A stretch of 13,527 bases of DNA from Flavobacteriales bacterium (lineage in GTDB: Bacteria > Bacteroidota > Bacteroidia > Flavobacteriales_F > PHOS-HE28), in contig JADJVC010000033.1 in the NCBI GenBank assembly GCA_016710685.1, positions 1 to 13,527 on the forward strand, given 5' to 3'. The translations under genes and the position numbers were made by a program. A model generated the notes under the pieces. That model was not told where the DNA came from and ran no database searches. It saw only the letters and a program-made list of their open reading frames with translations. Positions 1 through 5,764 of the stretch are shown here, piece by piece (positions within the stretch are counted from its first letter, which is position 1; the number at the start of each line of letters is the position of its first letter).

Positions 1-148
1 AGTTGGTTGTCCATTTTTCCAACTGACACACTTTTTTGAACACCCTCTTGCTCGACATGACAACACTGTGTCGCATCCAAGCAATTGAATAGCGGACTTC
101 CATATCCACCTTACAGCACATTATCTTTCCCTTACCAAACCCGTTCCC

Positions 149-709
149 ATGGACCGCAAACGATTCCTTCTCACCTCCTTGGCCACCGGTGCGTTGGCCT
201 TTATCGCCAAGGGCGCGCGCACGGTGGTTCCGTTGACCAAGGGCTACAAAGTGGCCTCCGGGGAAACGCGCACCGGCGAGCATTTTAAGATGAGGGGCGT
301 AACGGCGAACACGCTCGATATGAAAGTGGGCAGCGCCGATACCGATGGCGGCATGGCGGTGTTCGAGCAGATCGGGGAGAGCCGCTATGGAGGTCCGCCG
401 TTGCACATCCATCCGCAGCAGGACGAGTTCTTCCACGTGCTGGAAGGGGAGTACCGCTTCCAGGTCGGCGACCAACGCTTCATGGGCAGCACCGGCGACT
501 TGATCTTCTTGCCGCGCGGTGTGCCGCATGCCTTCATCCAGCTCAGCGAACCAGCACGGATGTTGGTGGTGTACCAGCCCGCCGGTGATATGGAGGGCTT
601 CTTCCGCGAGACCGCAACGTGGACGGCGCCTCCTGCGAAAGATGAAGTGGCCCGCGTTTTCGCTGCACACGGCATGGAGGTGGTGGGTCCGCCGCTGACG
701 CCGGAGTGA
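149..709 (+). CDS. Cupin domain protein with N-terminal export-like segment
   Basis: A 186-residue intact protein with a single cupin barrel. Cupin motif 1 is clear at residues 81-100: H86-x-H88-x4-E93, ending in G100. Motif 2 is at residues 116-127: G116-D117, P122 and H127. H86, H88, E93 and H127 are the usual metal ligands of the family, so a metal-binding cupin is expected, but the substrate cannot be read from sequence. The N-terminus (MDRKRFLLTS, then the small/hydrophobic stretch LATGALAFIA) resembles the Tat-like leader of many Bacteroidota cupins, although it has KR rather than a true RR pair, so export is plausible but not certain. The start at 149 places this leader right at the N-terminus. 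The gene stands alone; no partner gene indicates a pathway. I see no convincing promoter in 1-148. Alternative: a cytoplasmic cupin with an unusual N-terminus. Confidence 0.88.
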   Translation: MDRKRFLLTSLATGALAFIAKGARTVVPLTKGYKVASGETRTGEHFKMRGVTANTLDMKVGSADTDGGMAVFEQIGESRYGGPPLHIHPQQDEFFHVLEGEYRFQVGDQRFMGSTGDLIFLPRGVPHAFIQLSEPARMLVVYQPAGDMEGFFRETATWTAPPAKDEVARVFAAHGMEVVGPPLTPE

Positions 710-729
710 GGATCTTCGAGGTGCCCTTC

Positions 730-1110
730 ATTCTAAACCGGGACCTCCGTCCGTATAGCGTCGTTGGATATCTTTCCGACGCACAAATGTCCACCGCCTA
801 ACGCGTCCACATCATCGAGCTAAGCAGGAAGGACTTCACTGAAGATCGCAAATTCCGTGAGTGTGGCAACAATTGCTGGTAAACTAGATTTTGCCGCTAT
901 TTCGTCTTGCTGTAAGGCGGGATCTGCGCGGCATAGCTGTGTTTACGCCGAAAGATCCCAACGCAGCAGGAAGGCGAAAGAGGGGTGAAAATGGTATACT
1001 TACTTGGTGGTTGTTACCTCAGGCGGACCCGCAGTTCAACGGCGTACAACAATGCCTCTACGTTGGCCTGACCAGCCAGCCGCTGAAAGAGCCTCACCGT
1101 TATGCGACTA
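730..1110 (+). pseudogene. Degenerate duplicate of the GIY-YIG-like gene at 1999-2343
   Basis: This stretch is homologous to 1940-2165 in two blocks. Block 1 (730-861) matches 1940-2073 and covers about 57 bases of leader plus the first 25 codons. The start codon (787) is kept, but codon 5 reads TAA where the intact copy has TAC. Block 2 (about 1021-1110) matches 2072 onwards and still reads PQFNGVQQCLYVGLTS in one frame. Between the blocks is an unrelated segment of about 160 bases (862-1020). After about 1110 homology stops, so the second half of the domain, including the expected catalytic Glu, is missing. A premature stop, an insertion and a 3' truncation together mean this copy is dead regardless of sequencing quality. 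The H1-like gene on the other strand abuts its truncated end. Confidence 0.8.
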
Positions 1111-1117
1111 TGCAACA

Positions 1118-1144
1118 GCGGCCCCTGTAAGCCGTTCGGGCCGC
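1118..1144 (-). terminator. GC-rich hairpin just past the H1-like gene
   Basis: Arms 1118-1124 (gcggccc) and 1138-1144 (gggccgc) pair perfectly over 7 bp with a 13-nt loop, six bases past the stop codon of the H1-like gene. No T-run follows on the minus strand, so it is at best a weak or factor-dependent end point. Confidence 0.3.
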
Positions 1145-1149
1145 AGCGT

Positions 1150-1759
1150 TCAGTGCTTCACTCGGTTCACCGTGCGGGCGCGCTTTCCCTTGTTCGCGGC
1201 CACGCGTTCGGTCTGCGCTCCGTTATCGAAAGAGGTATGGCCGGGCAAGGGCACCTTGGTATCCGGCGTGGGGTCGAAGCGCGCATCCGGGCGTTCGGAC
1301 AAGGGCTTTGTACGGCCTTCCGAAGCGGATGGGGCGGCGGGGGCTTTAATGGCAGCGACTTGCGAGCTGGCCTTTGTTTTGGCAGCAGGCTTTTGGTGAC
1401 GTCTTGCCGCCGGTCGTTTTTTTCGGAGCGGGCCTTGGGAGCGGCCACGCGCTTCGTCGCCTTCTTTTTAGGCGCGGCTTTAACTGCGGTGCCCTTCTTC
1501 GCAACGGTCTTCTTGGGCGCTGCTTTTATAGCTGCGGGGTGCCCTTCTTCGCGATGCCCTTTTTCGGCGCTGCCTTTTTTGCTGTGCCGCGGGTCACCGC
1601 TTTTTTTGCGGAAGCGGCTTTCTTGGGTGCCGCTTTGGCAACGGCGTTCTTTTTCGGCGCTGCTTTTTTCGAAGGTGCCTTTTTGGCCACGGTCTTCTTG
1701 GCGACGGCGCTGCTACGAGCGGCCCCTTTCTTCACCGGTTTTTGGATGGACTTCTTCAT
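1150..1759 (-). CDS. Histone H1-like Lys/Ala/Pro-rich DNA-binding protein (two apparent frameshifts)
   Basis: Read from the ATG at 1759, the N-terminal two thirds are tandem KKAAPKK/AKKTVAKK-type repeats, like the C-terminal tail of histone H1 and the bacterial H1-like proteins (Hc1/AlgP-type). Such proteins bind DNA through charge and are thought to help compact the nucleoid. The reading frame breaks twice: in the G4 run at 1536-1539 and in the T7 run at 1417-1423 (plus-strand bases). Adding one base to each run restores one frame of 203 codons plus a stop at 1150; 610 bases plus 2 is exactly divisible by three. The last roughly 60 residues are not repetitive (PDTKVPLPGHTSFDNG, then a basic tail ending RTVNRVKH). 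The start at 1759 (MKKSIQKPVKKG) is preferred over an upstream ATG at 1846, whose extension is not lysine-rich. No recognisable fold exists, so the function is inferred from composition only. Confidence 0.72.
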
Positions 1760-1998
1760 GGTGCTGGTTTTCTTAGCGCACCGCGAAGGGCGTGCCACTG
1801 GGAGTGAAGACCGGAAACGCCCGTCAGGCGTGGAGATCCGCTCCACCTGCGTGTATCACCACCGTGGAATCCGATGCCCATGTTGGGTAGGACGGATGGC
1901 GGATGCGAACGACGCGGCATGTGCACCGGCCTATTGTATATTCTAACCTCGGCACTCCCGTCCGTATAGCGTCGTTGAATATATTTCCGCTGTACACC

Positions 1999-2343
1999 AT
2001 GCCCACCGCCTACCGCGTCTACGTCATCGAGCTAAGCCGGAAGGTCTTCACCGAGGACCGCAAATTCCGCGAGGCGAACCCGCAGTTCAACGGCGTGCAG
2101 CAATGCTTGTACGTGGGCATGACGAGCAAGACGCCGCAGGAGCGTTTCAAGCAGCACAAGACGGGCTATCGCAATGCGAAGGGGCACGATCTTTCCGCTG
2201 CCATCGTAAAAAAGTACGGGCTGTATTTGCGGCCGAGCTTGTACCAGGACATCGGGCCCATGAGCCGGGAAGAAGCGTTGGCGGTGGAGAAAGGACTAAC
2301 CCTGGAGTTGCGCGGGAAAGGTTACGCAGTTTGGTCCAACTGA
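1999..2343 (+). CDS. GIY-YIG nuclease-like small protein
   Basis: A 114-residue protein with the pattern of a GIY-YIG domain. A first strand RVYVIEL (residues 6-12) stands for the GIY strand, and CLYVG (36-40) for YIG. ERFKQH (48-53) carries the conserved Arg (R49), and the helix around ALAVEKG supplies a candidate catalytic Glu (E97). It ends GYAVWSN, as is common in this fold. Known family roles are single-strand or structure-specific DNA cleavage in repair, recombination or mobile elements. A stand-alone protein of this size gives no specific role, and the departure from a canonical first GIY triad means activity is not assured. I start at 1999 rather than 1903: the degraded copy at 787 starts at the equivalent ATG, and the shared sequence upstream behaves like leader DNA. 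Confidence 0.7.
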   Translation: MPTAYRVYVIELSRKVFTEDRKFREANPQFNGVQQCLYVGMTSKTPQERFKQHKTGYRNAKGHDLSAAIVKKYGLYLRPSLYQDIGPMSREEALAVEKGLTLELRGKGYAVWSN

Positions 2344-2353
2344 GGGGGCTATT

Positions 2354-2467
2354 AACCGCCAAGACGCTGAGAACGCCAAGAAATTTGCAATACGGCCAAG
2401 AAATTTGGTCCCCGATATCGCAGCCTTAGGAGCTTTTTGACTTGGCGAGCTTTGCGTCTTGGCGGTC
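2354..2467. repeat. Palindromic intergenic element (CCGCCAAGACGC-type)
   Basis: Outer arms 2356-2380 and 2441-2465 are inverted repeats matching at 21 of 25 positions. Both start from ccgccaagacgc and end in cgccaag. The interior also repeats the words gccaag and aaattt. The element lies between two plus-strand genes and has no coding potential. A second element built on the same plan but with different words lies at 5544-5757. Confidence 0.65.
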
Positions 2468-2537
2468 AAACTTAGGAGACATTATCTCAGGCTCATGGCA
2501 TTCCTCCCTAATTTTCACCCACCTACCAAGACCCTCC

Positions 2538-2909
2538 ATGCTCCGCATCACCTCCCTCGCGTTCCTCTTTGCTTTTGCCATCGGCTCCTACGCACAAGGC
2601 CAAACCTGCACCTCCACTATTGAAAGCGTGGAGCAGCAGGTGGGCGAAACCGTTGTGTTCTGTGGAACGCCATCGCAGGTGCGGGCTTCCGGCAAGGATG
2701 GCAGCGGCCCGGTCTACTTGAACTTCGGTGGCAACTATCCCGACAATGTTTTTTCCGTGGTGATCTTCAGCGACGTGGCCGGAACGGATCGCGATGCGTT
2801 ATTGAAGCAGTTCACCGGCAAAAAAGTGCGCGTAAAAGGCACCGTGAAAGAGCACAACGGCAAGGCCGAGATCATCCTCAGATCACTGGCGGATATTGAA
2901 GTGGAGTAG
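2538..2909 (+). CDS. Secreted OB-fold protein
   Basis: A 123-residue protein. Residues 1 to about 20 (MLRITSLAFLFAFAIGSYAQ) form a signal peptide with a likely cut after SYAQ, so the mature protein is periplasmic or extracellular. The rest follows the small OB-fold pattern: VGETVVFCGTPSQV, then a strand with YLNFGGNYPDNVFSVVIF, and finally GKKVRVKGTVKEHNGKAEII followed by a closing strand. In exported form, OB-folds of this type are common in Bacteroidota and usually unassigned; nucleic-acid or small-ligand binding are the general options. The start at 2538 is chosen because it begins directly with the signal peptide; an in-frame ATG at 2442 would bury it inside the palindromic element. The gene runs tail-to-tail into yebC with three bases between the stops and no room for a hairpin terminator. 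Confidence 0.78.
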   Translation: MLRITSLAFLFAFAIGSYAQGQTCTSTIESVEQQVGETVVFCGTPSQVRASGKDGSGPVYLNFGGNYPDNVFSVVIFSDVAGTDRDALLKQFTGKKVRVKGTVKEHNGKAEIILRSLADIEVE

Positions 2910-2912
2910 GGG

Positions 2913-3666
2913 TTATCCCTCGGCGAGCGCGGCTTCCACCTCTTCGCTCATCTCCATGTTGTGGTACACCGTGTTCACGTCCTCGTCCTCGTCCAGCAGG
3001 TCGATCAGCTTCATCACATTGCGTGCCGTGTCCAGGTCCACGGGATGCGTGCTGAGCGGAAAGCGCTTCAGCTCGGCCAGCTTGGTTTCGATGTGCAGCT
3101 CGTCCAGCTTGTGTTGCAGCGCACCGAATTCGGTGTAAGGCGCTAAAATGATGAAGCCTTCTTCGTCGTGGATCACGTCCTCGGCACCGGCATCGATGCA
3201 GGCCATTTCCGAACTCATCCGTGTCCATTCCTTTCAGTGCGGCCTCCTCGATGATGAACTCCGCCTTGCGATCGAACACATGCGCGAGCGAGCCCAAGGT
3301 GCCGAGCGTTCCATCGCACTTGTTGAAGAAGCTCCGGACGTTGGCCACGGTGCGCGTGGTATTGTTCGTTGCGGTCTCCACGAAGATGGCCACGCCGCCC
3401 GGCGCGTAGCCTTCGTAGTTCATTTCGGCAAAGTCGGCCTCGTTGCCACCAGCGGCTTTTTTGATCGCGCGATCAATGATGTCCTTCGGCATGTTCATGC
3501 CCTTGGCGTTCTGGATCGCCATCTTCAACCTATGGTTGGAATCCGGGCTTGGTCCACCGGCCTTAACGGCCATGGCGATCTCCTTGCCAATGCGGGAAAA
3601 AAGCTTGCTGAGCTTAGCGTTACGTGCGAAGATGCGGTGCTTGCGTTTTTCAAATACTCGGCCCAT
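2913..3666 (-). CDS. yebC: YebC/PmpR family regulator or translation factor (one frameshift)
   Basis: Starting at 3666, the N-terminal domain reads MGRVFEKRKHRIFARN, then KLFSRIGKEIAMAVKAGG, IQNAKGMNMPKD, YEGYAPGGVAIFVE, NNTTRTVANVRSFFNKC and GTLGTLGSLAHVF. These are the hallmark blocks of YebC. The frame breaks near 3213-3219, and the C-terminal domain continues in another frame (ACIDAGAEDVIHDEEGF to MKLIDLLDEDEDVNTVYHN) to the stop at 2913, giving about 250 residues, the family's normal length. The family was first described as DNA-binding transcriptional regulators; more recent work implicates members in relieving ribosome stalling. The sequence does not decide between these roles. The first ten residues differ from the proteobacterial MAGHSKW start and are of the kind found in Bacteroidota. 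Full family conservation on both sides of the break points to a sequencing indel rather than a dead gene. Confidence 0.88.
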
Positions 3667-3683
3667 GTTGTTGGTTCACTCAT

Positions 3684-3877
3684 TGTCTTTCGCCAAAGGC
3701 GAAGACACTGAGCAGTTGATTTAGTGCAGTGAATTAGTTCCGTAAACCTAATGCATTACGCGCCGCTAAAATAGGCAGGGTCGCCGCAAGCGACGACCCT
3801 GCAAGGCATGAGCGAACAATTTCCCCTCGTTCCTCTCAGCCATCATCCTCTTATTGTCTCCCGCCAAAGGCGGGGAC
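3684..3877. repeat. Cluster of three related hairpins downstream of the barrel gene
   Basis: Three short inverted repeats sit in a 228-base gap. Hairpin 1 (3684-3707) and hairpin 3 (3855-3877) share the plan attgtc-Y-cgcc-aaa-ggcg-R-gac-ctgagc and differ by compensating changes (ttcgcc/ggcgaa versus cccgcc/ggcggg). Hairpin 2 (3775-3802) pairs gcagggtcg with cgaccctgc around ccgcaagcga. They resemble dispersed REP-type palindromes. Hairpin 3 lies 17 bases past the stop of the barrel gene and could also end its transcript, though no clear T-run follows. The rest of the gap shows no gene. Confidence 0.5.
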
Positions 3878-3894
3878 CCTGAGCGTCCCGATCT

Positions 3895-4884
3895 TCAATT
3901 GAACCCGATCAACGTGATGCCGACGTTCAGCGCGTTCAGTGTTGGCGCGGTGCCTTCCTCGAACATGGGCGTGAGCGCATATTCGGCGAAGAGGTTGAGG
4001 CCGTTGATGCCGATCTGGGCGCGGGCCGCCAAGCGATAGTTCAGCAGATTGTAGTCATCCTTGCTGCGCTGCTTCACGTTGTGGCCACCCTCGCTGTACT
4101 TCTGCTTGTACATGGTGTCGAAGTACCAGCTGCCCACCACACCAGCGGCAAGATGGAAGTTGTTCTTCCGGCTGAAGGACCAGTCGGGTTTTCCTTCCAG
4201 TTCCCCCGCGTTCGAGGGCAACTTGGCGCGGTTGCTGTTGAACTCCAGCATCAGCGGCACACGAATTCCGAGCTGGCGCAGCTTGTTCTTCCGCAGGTCC
4301 GGGCTGTCCATGGCCACCGCGTAGGTGCTGTCACTGTTGAACTGCAGTGTATTGTTCTCGCTGAGCTTGTAATTGAGGAACTCGAGGCCCAGGCCTGTGA
4401 AGAGGCCGATGTGGTTGGTTCCGAACTCGAATTTGCGCTCCATGAAGTTAATGGCGAAAAAGCGGCTGCGCGCATTGTTAAGCTGCAAGGGTCCGCTCTC
4501 CGGACCGTCACCGATTCGGCCATCGGTGGTCACGAAGCTGTTCATACCGAGTTCCAGACCGGTCCAGTAACAGAAGAGGTTCCTGCGTTTGTTCTTCAAC
4601 GCGGCCAACTTTTCCTCGAACGTTTTGGTGGTATCGTAGCCGTTGCGCGGCGTGGTGATGATGCGGACGAGCCTGCGCTTGGAGGTGATGCGGATGGTGT
4701 CGCCTTTTTGGACCGCGTTCGTGTCCGTGCTCTGCACTTGCACCTTCATGCCGTTGGAGCCGGCGCTAAGCGTCAGGGAGTGCCGGTCGGGCTGAATATC
4801 CGAGTTGTTCTGCGGAATGCTGTCCTGCTGGGCCATGCCTGCGAAGGGGAGCAGCAGCAGGGAAAAGAAGATCGGGGCTTTCAT
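3895..4884 (-). CDS. Outer membrane beta-barrel protein (PorT-like)
   Basis: An intact 329-residue protein. Residues 1-18 form a lipid-free signal peptide (MKAPIFFSLLLLPFAGMA, cut before QQDS). A polar segment follows to about residue 100, with a basic stretch at 69-81 (KRRLVRIITTPRN). From about residue 105 the alternating strands of a small outer-membrane barrel begin: WTGLELGMNSFVTT, FEFGTNHIGLFTGLGLEF, LGIRVPLMLEF, FHLAAGVVGSWYF and a last strand LNVGITLIGFN. This fits the PorT/outer membrane beta-barrel families of Bacteroidota; no ligand can be named. Eighteen bases upstream of the start is a TGTAAC-N17-GTCCTA motif identical in both boxes and spacing to that of the sigma factor gene, so I infer control by that sigma factor. 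The preceding minus-strand gene ends in a strong terminator, so this gene probably relies on its own promoter. Confidence 0.85.
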   Translation of the reverse strand: MKAPIFFSLLLLPFAGMAQQDSIPQNNSDIQPDRHSLTLSAGSNGMKVQVQSTDTNAVQKGDTIRITSKRRLVRIITTPRNGYDTTKTFEEKLAALKNKRRNLFCYWTGLELGMNSFVTTDGRIGDGPESGPLQLNNARSRFFAINFMERKFEFGTNHIGLFTGLGLEFLNYKLSENNTLQFNSDSTYAVAMDSPDLRKNKLRQLGIRVPLMLEFNSNRAKLPSNAGELEGKPDWSFSRKNNFHLAAGVVGSWYFDTMYKQKYSEGGHNVKQRSKDDYNLLNYRLAARAQIGINGLNLFAEYALTPMFEEGTAPTLNALNVGITLIGFN

Positions 4885-4902
4885 CTTTGGTTGGTTTGAG
4901 AG

Positions 4903-4931
4903 TAGGACGGCGGGCTTGCCGGTTTGTTACA
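4903..4931 (-). promoter_or_regulatory. Putative ECF-type promoter of the barrel gene
   Basis: On the minus strand TGTAAC (4931-4926) is followed after 17 nt by GTCCTA (4908-4903). Both hexamers and the spacing equal those upstream of the sigma factor gene (7633-7605). The pattern resembles ECF promoters with a -35 like TGAAAC/TGTAAC and a -10 like CGTC. The implied transcript leader would be only about a dozen bases. Confidence 0.6.
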
Positions 4932-4951
4932 GCTACCGGGCCGTAGGCCGG

Positions 4952-4995
4952 AAAAAAGCTGAAAACCCTTTGGCCGAAAGGTCAAAGGGTTTCAG
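4952..4995 (-). terminator. Intrinsic terminator of the small secreted protein gene
   Basis: On the minus strand the arms ctgaaaccctttg (4995-4983) and caaagggttttcag (4972-4959) form a stem of about 13 bp, followed by gc and a run of six T (4957-4952). It lies 22 bases past the stop at 5017 and just before the promoter of the barrel gene, cleanly separating the two units. Confidence 0.85.
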
Positions 4996-5016
4996 TGGGG
5001 ATACCGGGTACCAACT

Positions 5017-5392
5017 TCATTCAGGCCGGAAGTTGAACCGTACGTGGAAGTTTTCCAAAGCCCGGAAGGGTTCGCACCCACCTGGATGCGGGCCAGCTTG
5101 CGTATCACGTAATTGCGCAGTTCGTCGTTCTCCGATCCGAGGACACCACCACCACGCGGCCCTCGGTGTTCACCACGTAAGCGATGTCCACCGTACCGTA
5201 CATGGCCTCAGCATCACCGGAAAGCGGGAAGATCACAAAGCGGTCGATCTGGTGTTTCACGGCGCGCTCCATTTCAATGTTGCTGGCGGCGGGAAAGATG
5301 AATTTGGGTTCGCCTTCGGATGCGGCACGCATGCCTGAAGCGGCGAGCAGAAGACAGAAGGCGAAAGCGGAACGGGTGATCATGGTTTTCAT
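5017..5392 (-). CDS. Small secreted protein, TonB-C-terminus-like pattern (frameshifted near its end)
   Basis: From the ATG at 5392: a signal peptide (MKTMITRSAFAFCLLLAASG, MRAAS), then a mature domain beginning FPAASNIEMERAVKHQIDRF with YGTVDIAYVVNTEGRVVVVS. The frame breaks near 5125. The next frame continues ENDELRNYVIRKLARIQVG, and after a second break near 5050 it ends FHVRFNFRPE at the stop 5017. The rebuilt protein is about 125 residues. The G-T-V-D-I/V-x-[YF]-V-[VI]-N/D-T-E-G-R-V strand pair, followed by L-x-x-Y-V-[IV]-R-K-L, resembles the core of TonB/energy-transducer C-terminal domains, but there is no TonB box, membrane anchor or proline-rich linker. A free periplasmic protein is therefore more likely. 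It has its own ECF-type promoter and a strong terminator, and I place it in the same regulon as the barrel gene. Confidence 0.65.
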
Positions 5393-5433
5393 GGCGGTGG
5401 TTTTAGGCAGGTGGCCGTTGGTTGTTTGTAATG

Positions 5434-5461
5434 GGACAGCATGCACCGCATAAATGTTACA
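5434..5461 (-). promoter_or_regulatory. Putative ECF-type promoter of the small secreted protein gene
   Basis: On the minus strand TGTAAC (5461-5456) is followed after 18 nt by GTCCCA (5437-5432), 40 bases ahead of the start at 5392. It differs from the other two copies by one base in the second box and by one base of spacing. Confidence 0.5.
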
Positions 5462-5543
5462 GACCGCGGCTTCAAAATGGACGAACGGTAAAATGGGGTT
5501 GTTGGGCGGAGAAGAGGGCTATCGCCAACCATGCTCCGCCGAA

Positions 5544-5757
5544 GCGGCTACGCCCAGACGAGGACGCTAAAGCGCAAAGAAGAATATGTCTGATTGGACC
5601 GCAACGCGCGCAACGGACGCAACGGAATACGTGCAACGCGGGAGAATTCAGTTGCTCCAAAGTCGTTGCGCTCTTTGCGAGCGTTGCGGTAGAAATGCTC
5701 TGCGTGCGATTCGTATCGAACCTCCACGCTCTCTGAGCTTAGCTTTTTTCTTGGCGG
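5544..5757. repeat. Long palindromic intergenic element
   Basis: Inner arms 5598-5624 and 5664-5690 are inverted repeats matching at 23 of 27 positions (both starting accgcaacgc and ending gcgcaacg or a near form). Outside them, degenerate arms pair cgcccagacgaggacgctaa (from 5546) with the complement of gcttagctttttt-cttggcgg (to 5757). The arms are built of short gc-aaag/gc-aacg words, like the element at 2354-2467. The element fills the gap between the small secreted protein gene and the anti-sigma-like gene and has no coding signal of its own. Confidence 0.6.
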
Positions 5758-5764
5758 TAATAGC

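Noticed and set aside
1..24. Inverted repeat agttgg/ccaact at the left edge
   Set aside because: Only 6 bp with a 12-nt loop, and the upstream context is outside the window, so no terminator or operator call can be supported.
1102..1776. Long plus-strand reading frames of 190-224 codons with Phe/Ala-rich translation
   Set aside because: They are the complement of the Lys/Ala/Pro-rich minus-strand gene; AAG/GCC repeats read backwards give Phe/Leu/Gly-rich frames without stops. The minus strand shows the recognisable product.
1903..1998. Upstream in-frame start for the GIY-YIG-like gene
   Set aside because: The same stretch is conserved ahead of the dead copy as leader, and both copies have an ATG directly before the first domain strand.
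4081..4899. Open plus-strand frame of 272 codons across the barrel gene
   Set aside because: Composition (Val/Glu/His/Arg-rich) is typical of an antisense shadow in GC-rich DNA; the minus-strand frame has a signal peptide and barrel strands.
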